IMG/VR virus record: IMGVR_UViG_3300030118_006691
Location: 1-33,541 of that record
Direction: 5' to 3' (one strand)
Length of the DNA stretch: 33,541 bases
Source of the DNA: a virus
Of this stretch, positions 1 to 8,200 are shown in pieces; position 1 is the stretch's first letter, and each line of letters opens with the position of its first letter. The position numbers and the translations under genes are program-made. Under the pieces are notes generated by a model. It was not told the origin of the DNA. It did no database searches and saw only the letters and a list, made by a program, of their open reading frames with translations.

Positions 1-654
1 GTGAATAATGTTAAAGTAGCACATAAAAGTTATCTGTCTAGTGAAGCTATTTCAGGAAATGTCACGATAGGTTCTAATAGTAATTTAGCCTCAAAAGGCG
101 AGTTTTATAACGGCAATATTGAATTTGTTAGACACGCACATTCAACACGTTACAGAACCCCTTCGATAGCTGCTGTGTCAGATTTCACTCCTAATGTTTT
201 AACAGGTGCTCCTTTAGGAGCTGTTGATCCTACAGACAGCTTATCAATAAGAGTTTTTGATGGAACAATCAGCACTCAAGATAGATTTTCATCAATGGCA
301 GATAGGAAACCAGATAAAGGGTTTTCATCAGAGAAAAAGTTTGATACAATCACTTTTACTTCTCAATCTGGATATGAAAAGCGTAGACTTAAATCAAGAC
401 GTCCTAAAAGGGCATACAACCTTAGATATACTAATATAACTGGAGTTGAGAAGACAGCGATTGAGAACTTTTACAACGCAAGAAGCGGAGAGTTTGAGTC
501 TTTCACATTTAATTTGTCACACATCAATGAAAGTGGTACTATAAATGCTAGATTTGATGGTCCTCTTCAAATAACTCAAGTATTATCTCACGGGTTAGCC
601 TTGACTGATAATTTTTATACTGTTAATTTTAAGCTTCAAGAGACATATGATTAA
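1..654 (+). CDS. Minor tail protein, lambda gpM-like (5' end uncertain)
   Basis: Probably a tail-tip protein joining the distal tail tube to the tip complex, as gpM does in lambda. Residues about 120-217 read as the gpM/DUF2460 type: a Gly-Tyr stretch followed by a basic run and an Arg/Tyr strand, then an 'I-x-x-F' helix and a sheet segment ending in NFKLQETYD. Lambda gpM is about 109 residues, so this 217-residue protein has an extra N-terminal region. The frame is open from base 1, where the first codon is GTG, and nothing upstream is visible, so the gene may start outside the window. Its stop overlaps the next start by one base (TAATG), as M and L are adjacent in lambda. Family by pattern recognition and synteny. 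Confidence 0.7.
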   Translation: MNNVKVAHKSYLSSEAISGNVTIGSNSNLASKGEFYNGNIEFVRHAHSTRYRTPSIAAVSDFTPNVLTGAPLGAVDPTDSLSIRVFDGTISTQDRFSSMADRKPDKGFSSEKKFDTITFTSQSGYEKRRLKSRRPKRAYNLRYTNITGVEKTAIENFYNARSGEFESFTFNLSHINESGTINARFDGPLQITQVLSHGLALTDNFYTVNFKLQETYD

Positions 655-2234
655 TGACAAGCGCAAGAAACTATGATGTAATTTTATCTGTGGCAAGTGC
701 GTCAGGTTTTGTCCCTGGCAATACTGTTATTGGAGTAACTACAAAAACCACTGGTTTTATTGCGAATGTAAACACAGATACAAAACAGGTCAAAGTTAAA
801 CTTAACAATGTCTTACAAGAGTTTACAGCAAGTGAAACAATTAAGTCTAACACAATAACTATCACCGGCAGTGCAAATGGTTTACTCAATACAACTTCTT
901 TACCTTTTCAATCTAATGTTCGATCTGGTGAAACTACCACTGCAACCTCTACGATAACTTCTATTTCTCCAAGTCCTTTCATTGCAGAAAAAAACGCTTT
1001 TACTCAAAATCCTGTGGTTCGTTTATACGAGGTGTTTTACCCAGGTGAGTGGTATCCTCCTAATGAAGCAGGAAATCCAACTGAGGATGGCACAGGTAGA
1101 ACTTGGCCGAATGATTTTCCTATTAGGTTCGCAGATATTAGGGCGGAACTTGCCGCTGATCTACAATATAATGTAACCTATGATGGCACTTCTTACATTC
1201 CTTTTCCTGTTAACCAGTCTTCTATTGAACAATCTTCCGATGGAAAGGTAAATGAACTTACTCTAGACGTATTTAATGTTGATAATATTATAACAGCTTT
1301 GGTAGAAGACCCATACTTAGTGGGTAACTGTACTACTAATTCGGTTGTTGCTTTCGTAAATGGAGAGGCAGTTCATGGAATTGATCCAAGAACTGTAAAC
1401 GCTAATCCATCAGATGTCGGTAGTGCAGGAAGTGAAGCTTTTGATACTTTGACTCGCGCTAGAGCAAACGGTTTAGCATATAGTGCTGCTGTCGTAGGAG
1501 CGTATGGTAGGTCAAATGCCTCTTTTACAAGAACTCAGTGTGAGATTGTAAATGGTACTTGGCAAGAGGGTAAACCAGATACAAGAGATTTACTTGGTGG
1601 CGCTGTTACAGTAAAAACAACATTCGCAAACTTTTTAGATCATTGGCCTGAGTATAGTAAAATACGTTATGTCGGTGGAGAAAACTATGTAGAGGTTCTT
1701 AATGCTTTACCTTACAGAATTGGAGATAATGTTAAAGTTGAAGGCACTACCACTGAGGCAACTATAACAAAAATTGAAGAGAACAGATTTATCTTTTTGA
1801 GTAATGCTCTCGATTCAAGTGCATCTTCAGAAGATAAATTATTTGTTGTTAATAGTTTGGCAGATACTGAGTCTTATATAGAAGATAGATTCAAGATTGA
1901 TGCATTAGAGTCTCTACAAGAATCTGTCGCAAGCTTTGGCCTTGTATCTTGGCTACAATTTTTTAAACAAGTCACTCCTAAACGTAAATACTATAAGAAT
2001 GTTTGTCAGTGGAAATATAAGGGCGAGGAGTGCCAATACCCTGGTCCTGGAGGGGGTACAATTCCTGGTACATCACTCTCCGCTAATTCAAGTCCAATCA
2101 CAGCAGCTAACGAAGCAGGGTCTACTGCGGCCGATGACGTATGTGGTAAAAATATTCAAGCATGTACCTTGAGAAATAATCAGATTCACTTTGGAGGCTT
2201 TCCTGCGACAGGACGAACTATCCCTAAGCAATAA
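654..2234 (+). CDS. Minor tail protein, lambda gpL-like, with C-terminal Fe-S cysteines
   Basis: Tail-tip protein of the gpL family, which sits under the tail tube and in lambda carries an iron-sulfur cluster in its C-terminal domain. The gpL signature is visible: 'ADIRAELAADLQYNVTYDG' and 'LTLDVFNVDN' in the middle, 'RTQCEIVNGTW', and a C-terminal domain with Cys451, Cys460, Cys497 and Cys504 ending in an 'FGGFP' motif, matching the cysteine pattern known from lambda gpL. At 526 residues it is more than twice lambda gpL (about 232). Residues 1-85 form an extra small beta domain of a type I recognise from marine phage virion proteins, and a similar beta segment lies around 355-405. ATG overlaps the upstream stop by one base. 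The last 44 bases are shared with the radical SAM frame that follows. Confidence 0.85.
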   Translation: MTSARNYDVILSVASASGFVPGNTVIGVTTKTTGFIANVNTDTKQVKVKLNNVLQEFTASETIKSNTITITGSANGLLNTTSLPFQSNVRSGETTTATSTITSISPSPFIAEKNAFTQNPVVRLYEVFYPGEWYPPNEAGNPTEDGTGRTWPNDFPIRFADIRAELAADLQYNVTYDGTSYIPFPVNQSSIEQSSDGKVNELTLDVFNVDNIITALVEDPYLVGNCTTNSVVAFVNGEAVHGIDPRTVNANPSDVGSAGSEAFDTLTRARANGLAYSAAVVGAYGRSNASFTRTQCEIVNGTWQEGKPDTRDLLGGAVTVKTTFANFLDHWPEYSKIRYVGGENYVEVLNALPYRIGDNVKVEGTTTEATITKIEENRFIFLSNALDSSASSEDKLFVVNSLADTESYIEDRFKIDALESLQESVASFGLVSWLQFFKQVTPKRKYYKNVCQWKYKGEECQYPGPGGGTIPGTSLSANSSPITAANEAGSTAADDVCGKNIQACTLRNNQIHFGGFPATGRTIPKQ

Positions 2235-3420
2235 AACAAAAGGATGTATTTTACCTTGGGTTCACTTATTCGGCACCATACGTGGTGATTACCGATTATG
2301 TTGTTATGCAGAGTATGTGGAACCTAATATAAAACTAGGCACTTCAGATCAGTCTTTAACAGATGTTTGGAATGGTAAACCCATGAGAAACATCAGGAAA
2401 GCAATGCTAGCAGGTAAGGTTCCCTATGAATGTGAAAAAGCGTGTTATGATCGAGAAAGTTTAGGCGACAAAAGCAACAGAATTAGTAGCAATATTAGAT
2501 TTCATCACTGGGCTAAACTACAAAAACTCACTAAAGAAGACGGGTCGATTCCTACAAAGCCTATCTATTTAGATATTAGATTCGGAAATCTTTGCAACTT
2601 TAGATGTAGAATGTGCTTGCCCGAATCATCGACCAGCTGGTATAAAGAGGCTAGAGAGATTGACTTTCTCCCTGAGTGGACAGAGACAAAACCCATTGAC
2701 AAATATACAGATAATCAAATATTTTGGGATAGTTTAGATGATATTGCGCCTTACTTGTTAGAGGTTTATTTTGCAGGAGGTGAGCCTTTTGTACAGGATG
2801 GTCACTATAAGCTACTAGAGTACCTAATTAGTAAAGGATACTCAAAGAAAATTACTTTAAGTTACAATACAAACTTAAGTTATGATAAATACAAAAAATT
2901 TGATTTAACAGAGATGTGGGATAATTTTAAAAAGGTTAAGCTATGGCCTAGTTGTGAGGGTATGGGCAAAAGAGGAGAGTATTCTAGAAAAGGCTTAGAT
3001 TGGAAAAAGTTTGAGAGCAATGTTGATAAGTTTTCTAAGCATATTGATACTATTAGTTCAGTTGTAAGTATTTGGAGTATTACAGCGATGCCAGACTTTA
3101 TCTTATGGCTAAAAAAGCGTAACTTAAATTTTTATTTAACCTCCTTAACAGGTCCGCCTTTCGCGTCTGTCACTTGTTTACCAAAAGACGCTAAAATTAC
3201 CATTAACAAAATGTATAAATCATTTATGCAAAAATATGGACATCTTTTAAATGAGCATGAGGTAGATAACATTAAAAATATCCTATCCTATATGAATGGT
3301 AGAGATGACAGCCATGAACTTCAGCTTTTCAAAGCGTTTAATGAAAAACTAGACGAGTCAAGAGACGAAAGCTTTTTGACCACGTATCCAGAGTTTTCTT
3401 CATGGTACAAAAATATATAG
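2191..3420 (+). CDS. Radical SAM protein with N-terminal twitch/SPASM-like domain
   Basis: Radical SAM enzyme: uses a [4Fe-4S] cluster to split S-adenosylmethionine and abstract hydrogen from an unknown substrate, often a peptide in this subfamily. The SAM cluster motif CX3CX2C is at Cys135, Cys139, Cys142 (LCNFRCRMC), and AGGEP (196-199) is the SAM-binding motif. An N-terminal region (Cys19, Cys37, Cys38, Cys81, Cys85; 'PWVHL' then 'RLCCY') looks like an auxiliary-cluster domain placed before, not after, the core. It lies between L-like and NlpC/P60 genes, where lambda has none. The start is unclear: there is no ATG or GTG. TTG at 2191 is the longest choice; CTG at 2203 has GGAGG (2193-2197) five bases before it. 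The conserved part begins near residue 15. The 3' end overlaps the next gene by 19 bases. Confidence 0.87.
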   Translation: MEAFLRQDELSLSNKTKGCILPWVHLFGTIRGDYRLCCYAEYVEPNIKLGTSDQSLTDVWNGKPMRNIRKAMLAGKVPYECEKACYDRESLGDKSNRISSNIRFHHWAKLQKLTKEDGSIPTKPIYLDIRFGNLCNFRCRMCLPESSTSWYKEAREIDFLPEWTETKPIDKYTDNQIFWDSLDDIAPYLLEVYFAGGEPFVQDGHYKLLEYLISKGYSKKITLSYNTNLSYDKYKKFDLTEMWDNFKKVKLWPSCEGMGKRGEYSRKGLDWKKFESNVDKFSKHIDTISSVVSIWSITAMPDFILWLKKRNLNFYLTSLTGPPFASVTCLPKDAKITINKMYKSFMQKYGHLLNEHEVDNIKNILSYMNGRDDSHELQLFKAFNEKLDESRDESFLTTYPEFSSWYKNI

Positions 3421-3791
3421 GATTAAAACACGACTACGGAGTAGTTGACTGTATAGAACTTGTTAAGATGTTTTATAAAAATGAACTTAACTTAAGGTTC
3501 GAGCCTCCTGCCTATCCTAAGTCATCACAATGGATGAAATTGTTTTCTTGCAAAAATGTTGATTCTTGGGCTGCTCTTTATGGTCAAAAAGTTGAATTGA
3601 CAGCTGCTAAAAATTATGATGTAATGGTCTTTAAGTCAATGAAAACTGATTTAGTTATTCATTTTGCTATTTACATTGAACATAACAAGATTTTACACGT
3701 TGAAGAGGGGAGAGATTCGTGTTTAGAGGTTTTGTCCGATTACTGGAGAGAACGTTTATACACTATCTATAGGCATCATGAAATGGTATAA
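3402..3791 (+). CDS. NlpC/P60-like tail-tip cysteine peptidase (copy A)
   Basis: Predicted peptidoglycan-cleaving tail-tip protein, corresponding to the C-terminal half of lambda gpK. The NlpC/P60 layout is visible: catalytic Cys17 in 'YGVVDCIELVK', a strand-helix middle, and His87 in 'VIHFAIYIEHNKILHV', with His99 a possible third residue. It is short (129 residues) and has no export signal, as expected for a virion-delivered enzyme. ATG overlaps the end of the radical SAM gene by 19 bases, and its own end overlaps the next paralogue by 14 bases, so translation is probably coupled. It is related in layout to the next gene but clearly diverged. Activity is inferred. Confidence 0.72.
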   Translation: MVQKYIGLKHDYGVVDCIELVKMFYKNELNLRFEPPAYPKSSQWMKLFSCKNVDSWAALYGQKVELTAAKNYDVMVFKSMKTDLVIHFAIYIEHNKILHVEEGRDSCLEVLSDYWRERLYTIYRHHEMV

Positions 3792-4206
3792 TTCTTATAC
3801 TGATTTTCCATATAAACATCTAGGTAATGATACAGAGACTGGGATTGATTGTTTTAATCTCTGTAGGCTAGTTTATGAAAAAGAATTAAACATCACAATT
3901 CCCTACACAACAGATCATTTTTGTAAAATTGTCGATGAAGACTGGTATCAAAAAACTCAGGAGAGACTTTTTGAGTTAGGAGGCACAGAGTCATATGGCT
4001 GGAAAAAAGTCTCAGAGCCAAAAGTTTACGACGTAATTACCATGAGTCTAGGTTCTACAAATGTCACTAATCATTGTGCTTTGTTTGTAGGCGACAAAAA
4101 AATATTACAAACAATGATTAAACATAAAAGTTGGATAGCTCCATATGGTAACTATTACAAACAATACACTACAGGGATTTACAGATGGAAAGATTTAATC
4201 AATTAA
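3778..4206 (+). CDS. NlpC/P60-like tail-tip cysteine peptidase (copy B)
   Basis: Second small NlpC/P60-like protein (142 residues) directly after copy A. Catalytic Cys25 lies in 'GIDCFNLCRLVY' and His99 in 'NHCALFVGD'; 'DVITMSLG' before it is the usual strand of this family. As in gpK it would open the cell wall during entry or help assemble the tail tip. A second Cys (29) follows the catalytic one in the same helix. ATG at 3778 is inside the end of copy A (14-base overlap), and the 3' end overlaps the JAMM gene by 22 bases. The two copies share the Cys-helix block (D-C-x-x-L/C-x-x-x-x-Y-x-K/E-E-L-N) and may stem from a duplication, one perhaps being structural. Confidence 0.72.
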   Translation: MKWYNSYTDFPYKHLGNDTETGIDCFNLCRLVYEKELNITIPYTTDHFCKIVDEDWYQKTQERLFELGGTESYGWKKVSEPKVYDVITMSLGSTNVTNHCALFVGDKKILQTMIKHKSWIAPYGNYYKQYTTGIYRWKDLIN

Positions 4207-4556
4207 AAAATGATATGGCGAAACACTCTGTCAGTGAGTATCCAAGAGAGTGTGTAGGCATAGTAACAAAAGATTTTGACTACATTCCTTGTGAAAATAT
4301 TTCTCCTGAGCCTAAGCTAACTTTTATATTAAATCCTGGAGACCTGGTAAAACATGACGGCAACATCTGGGGAATCTTTCACTCTCATCCAGGTGAGGAT
4401 AATCCCATTCCTAGCAAAGAAGACAAAGTCAGTGCAGCGTTTAAAGAGTATAAATTTTTAGTTGGTTTCAGCGAAAATATCTATATATACTGGTTAGATG
4501 AAAATATAGATGCTCTCATCTTTGATGAGTTTAAGGAATCACATATTGCTAATTAA
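4185..4556 (+). CDS. JAMM/MPN metallopeptidase-like tail protein (gpK N-half equivalent)
   Basis: Zinc-dependent JAMM/MPN (Mov34) family protein, matching the N-terminal half of lambda gpK. The metal motif is complete: Glu22 ('PRECVGIV'), His66 and His68 in 'FHSHPG', Ser77 and Asp80 in 'IPSKED'. At 123 residues it is a single-domain protein. In lambda this domain and the NlpC/P60 domain are fused in one polypeptide; here they are separate and the JAMM gene comes last. ATG at 4185 follows an AGGGA and overlaps the preceding gene by 22 bases. The 3' end overlaps the I-like gene by 11 bases if that gene starts at TTG 4546. Role in tail-tip assembly or peptidoglycan processing is inferred from gpK. 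Confidence 0.82.
   Translation: MERFNQLKNDMAKHSVSEYPRECVGIVTKDFDYIPCENISPEPKLTFILNPGDLVKHDGNIWGIFHSHPGEDNPIPSKEDKVSAAFKEYKFLVGFSENIYIYWLDENIDALIFDEFKESHIAN
4533..4537 (+). promoter_or_regulatory. Ribosome binding site deciding the gpI-like start
   Basis: AAGGA lies eight bases before TTG at 4546. It supports that TTG as the start of the I-like protein, rather than ATG 4510 or ATG 4525 in the same frame, which would add 12 or 7 residues not expected in the family. Confidence 0.55.
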
Positions 4557-5286
4557 TGTTAAAATTCACTCATCTTTTAAACAATACTTTGAGGGTACGG
4601 ATTTTATGGTTGACGCCTACAATCCAGATACTCTCAATGATTACTTGCGTGCAGTTCATCCAAAATTTGGAAACTACATACGACAGATTGAAAGTGGTGA
4701 AGCTCAAGAATCTTACAGCTTAGTTGATTCAAATTATAATTTAATAGAGAATGACTCCTTTGGCCTGAAAAAATTTCGTGAGGGTGATATAGTCTATGTT
4801 GCTCCTCTTGTGTCCGGTGGTGGCGGTAAACGTGGGACTCTACTACTGCTGATGGCTTTTGCTGTGTTTGCTGGCCCTGCGATTGCAGGTGCTTTGAGTG
4901 GTGGCGGAGCAGCTGCAAGTGCAGCTGGAAGTGGATTTGTAGGCCCATATCCGATGGGCGCTACCGCTGGTCCTGGTGGGGGATTTTTTGCAGGCTTAGG
5001 CAAAGCTTTTGGGGCTATGCCATCATTTATGAGATCAATTGTAGGTAACTTAGCACTAGGTGTGGTATCCTCAATATTTAATAAAAAACCGAAAGCTTCA
5101 CAACAAACAGAATCCACCACTAGAGAGAACGGCATGTTTGGATCATTAACTAACACCTCTACAAGTGGCACTCCTGTTCCATTACATTATGGACAAGTTA
5201 GAGTAGCTGGGCAGTTTTTAAGTGGTTACATTAATTCAGAAGAGCATGGCAAGAATGATAATGTTAAAGTAGGGGATCAATTCTGA
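4546..5286 (+). CDS. Tail assembly protein, lambda gpI-like
   Basis: Lambda gpI family protein, needed to assemble the tail tip before the J protein is added. The N-terminus has a ubiquitin-like beta-grasp pattern (M-L-I-N-V-K-I, 'YNPDTLNDYLRAVHPKFGNYI', ending 'GDIVYVAPLVSG'). A Gly-rich hinge follows, then a hydrophobic alanine-rich segment (residues about 97-118) that could cross or insert into a membrane, and a C-terminal 'PVPLHYGQVRVAGQFLSGYI' block of the kind found at the end of I proteins. I chose TTG 4546, 11 bases inside the JAMM gene, because AAGGA precedes it and the protein then begins as family members do. The stop shares one base with the J-like ATG (TGATG). Confidence 0.78.
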   Translation: MLINVKIHSSFKQYFEGTDFMVDAYNPDTLNDYLRAVHPKFGNYIRQIESGEAQESYSLVDSNYNLIENDSFGLKKFREGDIVYVAPLVSGGGGKRGTLLLLMAFAVFAGPAIAGALSGGGAAASAAGSGFVGPYPMGATAGPGGGFFAGLGKAFGAMPSFMRSIVGNLALGVVSSIFNKKPKASQQTESTTRENGMFGSLTNTSTSGTPVPLHYGQVRVAGQFLSGYINSEEHGKNDNVKVGDQF

Positions 5287-8200
5287 TGAGCACTAAAAGT
5301 TTTGTAAAACACTCTAATCTATTAGTCCCCGACATCCGTGGAGCAAAAGGGGGTAAAGGTGGAGGAGGCTCTGAGCCTAGAGAAGATCCTAATAGTCTTT
5401 TCTCTACAGATATCTTATTTATTACTACAGGTATTGGTGAAGGTCCTATCTACAGAATTAACCCTAATGGACCTCAAGACATTGAAATTCAAGATGGATC
5501 AATTGATGATCTAATAAATTTAGATGGTGATGGACAAGAGAATAACGAGAAGTTTAAGACTCTCTCTGCTACAGGCACAACAACACAAGATAGGCTAGAT
5601 GTATTCGGAGAAACTGTTATCACACCTCAACAGTTTACCTCTCCTGTAACCCTTAAAAAAGGTAATTTAGATGGAGTTCCTTCCTCAAGCGTAACTTTAC
5701 AAAATACCTCTCCTAATGATTGGGACGCTCTCAAATTTAACTTTATTATTCCTCAACTGCAAAAAATTGAGAAGAATGGTGACGTTTTAATTCATACGGT
5801 TTCATTAAAAGTTACAGTTTTTAATAGGCTCGGAACTTTAGAGATAGCATCTGCAACAAAAACAATCACTGGTAAAACTAATACTCCTTTTAAATTCAAT
5901 GTAACTGTAAATATACCGGAAGCTTCTCGTAGCACAGACGGTTACAAGTTTACAATAGAAAAAACGTCAGATGACAGTGACTCATCTTCTAAACAAGAGG
6001 TTATAAAATCAATAGGATGGTTTGAAATTGAGAATGCCGCGCAAGCCTATCCTAGAACTGCACATATTGGATATGCCTTAAAAGCCGTTGATGAGCACAC
6101 TAATGGTATTCCTACGTTTACATCTCTTATAAAAGGGTTGTTAGTCAAAGTACCTTCAAATTACAATCAACCAATTTTAGCAAACGGTGAAATCGATTGG
6201 AGAGAGGTAGAGGTCGCTGCAACAGGACTTAACTCAATTGGAAATGGCTATCGACTACAACAGTCTGGCACCGGGACAGTTTTAACTGCGACTAATCCTA
6301 ATATCTATGTTGGTGCTTGGGATGGCACGTTTGTGTACTCTTGGACCCAGAATCCAGTTTGGATTATATACGACATTTTGACCAATAAAACATATGGGTT
6401 AGGTATTCCAGAAGAAAATATTGATAAGTACAGATTCTTTCAAGTTGCTCAATACTGTGACGCATGTGATTCAGTAACTGGAAACTTTATTGGTGTAGAT
6501 GGATTAGCTGATGGTACATTTAGACATAAACCAAAAGGACTATTTACAACAGTAAGGGAAAATCAAATTGGAATTCCAGAGGGATTTAAGATTAAAGAGA
6601 GAAGATTCATCATGGATGTTACAATCTCTGATGAAAATCCAACAATGGATACCCTCAACTCTCTTGCAGGATCGTTTAGGTCTGCGCTTGTCTACTCTCA
6701 TGGAAAATTAACCTTAGCTTCAGACTTACCTGATGAGCTACCTATTATGAGTTTTTCAGAAGTTAATATTAAAGATGGTTCATTTGTAATCACAGGCAAT
6801 AAAGAAAGTGATATTCTTACAGCAGTTGAAGTGAGCTATGTTGATCCTACAAACCACTATAAAAGAGAAGTTGTTAGAATTGATGAAGCTGGTAGGAACG
6901 ATGGTATTAACAGAAATGTCCCTGAAAACGTAAGCACACTGGACCTACCAGGAGTTACAAGAAGAAGTCAGGCACTGAGATTCGGTCAGTACCATATTGC
7001 AGCTTCAAAGTTTTTAAAGAGAAGTATTAATTTTACCACGAGCACTGACGCGCTCAGTCTTGTTCCTGGTGATGTAATTTCTGTGTCTCAAAATCAAACT
7101 GGAATTAACTATGGATATGGTGGAAAAATTTCATCTAATTCTGCTACTGCCGGCTCTAATGCTAACGTATTTTTAGAGCACTATACTGTTCCCTCTCTTG
7201 CTGATACTAATTTTACCGCAAATTCAGGTCCTTTAGCTCTTCGTGTAATTAAGATGAAAGATGACAGAATAGACTTGTATTTGTTATCTAACACACGATT
7301 TGCACTTACTGCCTCTGATAATGTTTCTACAGGTAAGGAATTTGCAGAGGTCAATATTATTGGAAGATTTAATCCAATCACAAAAGTTTTCGACGGAGCA
7401 TCAGGATTTAGTGCAAACAACTCTCCACAAAAAGGAGATTTATGGAGCTTTGGTGAAATCGAGTCAACAGGAGATGTGTATACTAATAAGGCTGGAAAAC
7501 TATTTAAAGTCACTAGTCTAGAGCGTGTCCCAGAAAATGAAGAAGTTAACCTTGGAGCTATTGAGTATATATCAAATGTATATGTGGACTCTGATACTTT
7601 TATCGATTACAAACCAACTGCTTACACAGATATTCAATCTGCTTTTACAGTGCCACCACCACCTAACTTTAATTTCCAAGCCGTTCCAAGAGTTTTAGCA
7701 GATGGATCAATCACCGTTGATGGTAGAATTACTGAGTCTACTGAGCGAGATGGTTTCGGAATTACATTTGCTACTGAATTTTTTGCCTCAAGCCCGGATG
7801 AGACCACTCTTGTTGCGAACTCAACTCAGGGCACTCCTTTGAGTTTGTCTGTATCCACTGCTAATGCTATAAGCGCAGGAGCAACTCCTGCTCAGCTTGT
7901 AGGTAAGAATGGATTTACATCATCAGTAGGCGAAATAAAGTTACTTTGTAATGCCGTATCTGTAGTTGATACTTTAGGAGGAACTGTAGATGGAAATGTT
8001 CAACTTACTCTAGAGGGACTTAATGTTGCATTTGATGAAAACTTCCATAAGCATGTGTTAAATGTAAATGACGATTCAGTTTTTGGAGGACTAAAGGGAA
8101 CAGACTTTGTCTCTATTCCGATTAAAGAAAAAAGTGCCGCACAAGGTCTTTTAAACTTTGTCGGGTTCGCACCAATTGTCACTGAAGTGAGTCAAAATAT

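Noticed and set aside
2191-2260. Programmed frameshift joining the L-like protein to the radical SAM protein
   Set aside because: The L-like protein ends normally after its conserved 'FGGFP' tail and I see no clear slippery heptamer in the shared 44 bases; an unusual start is simpler.
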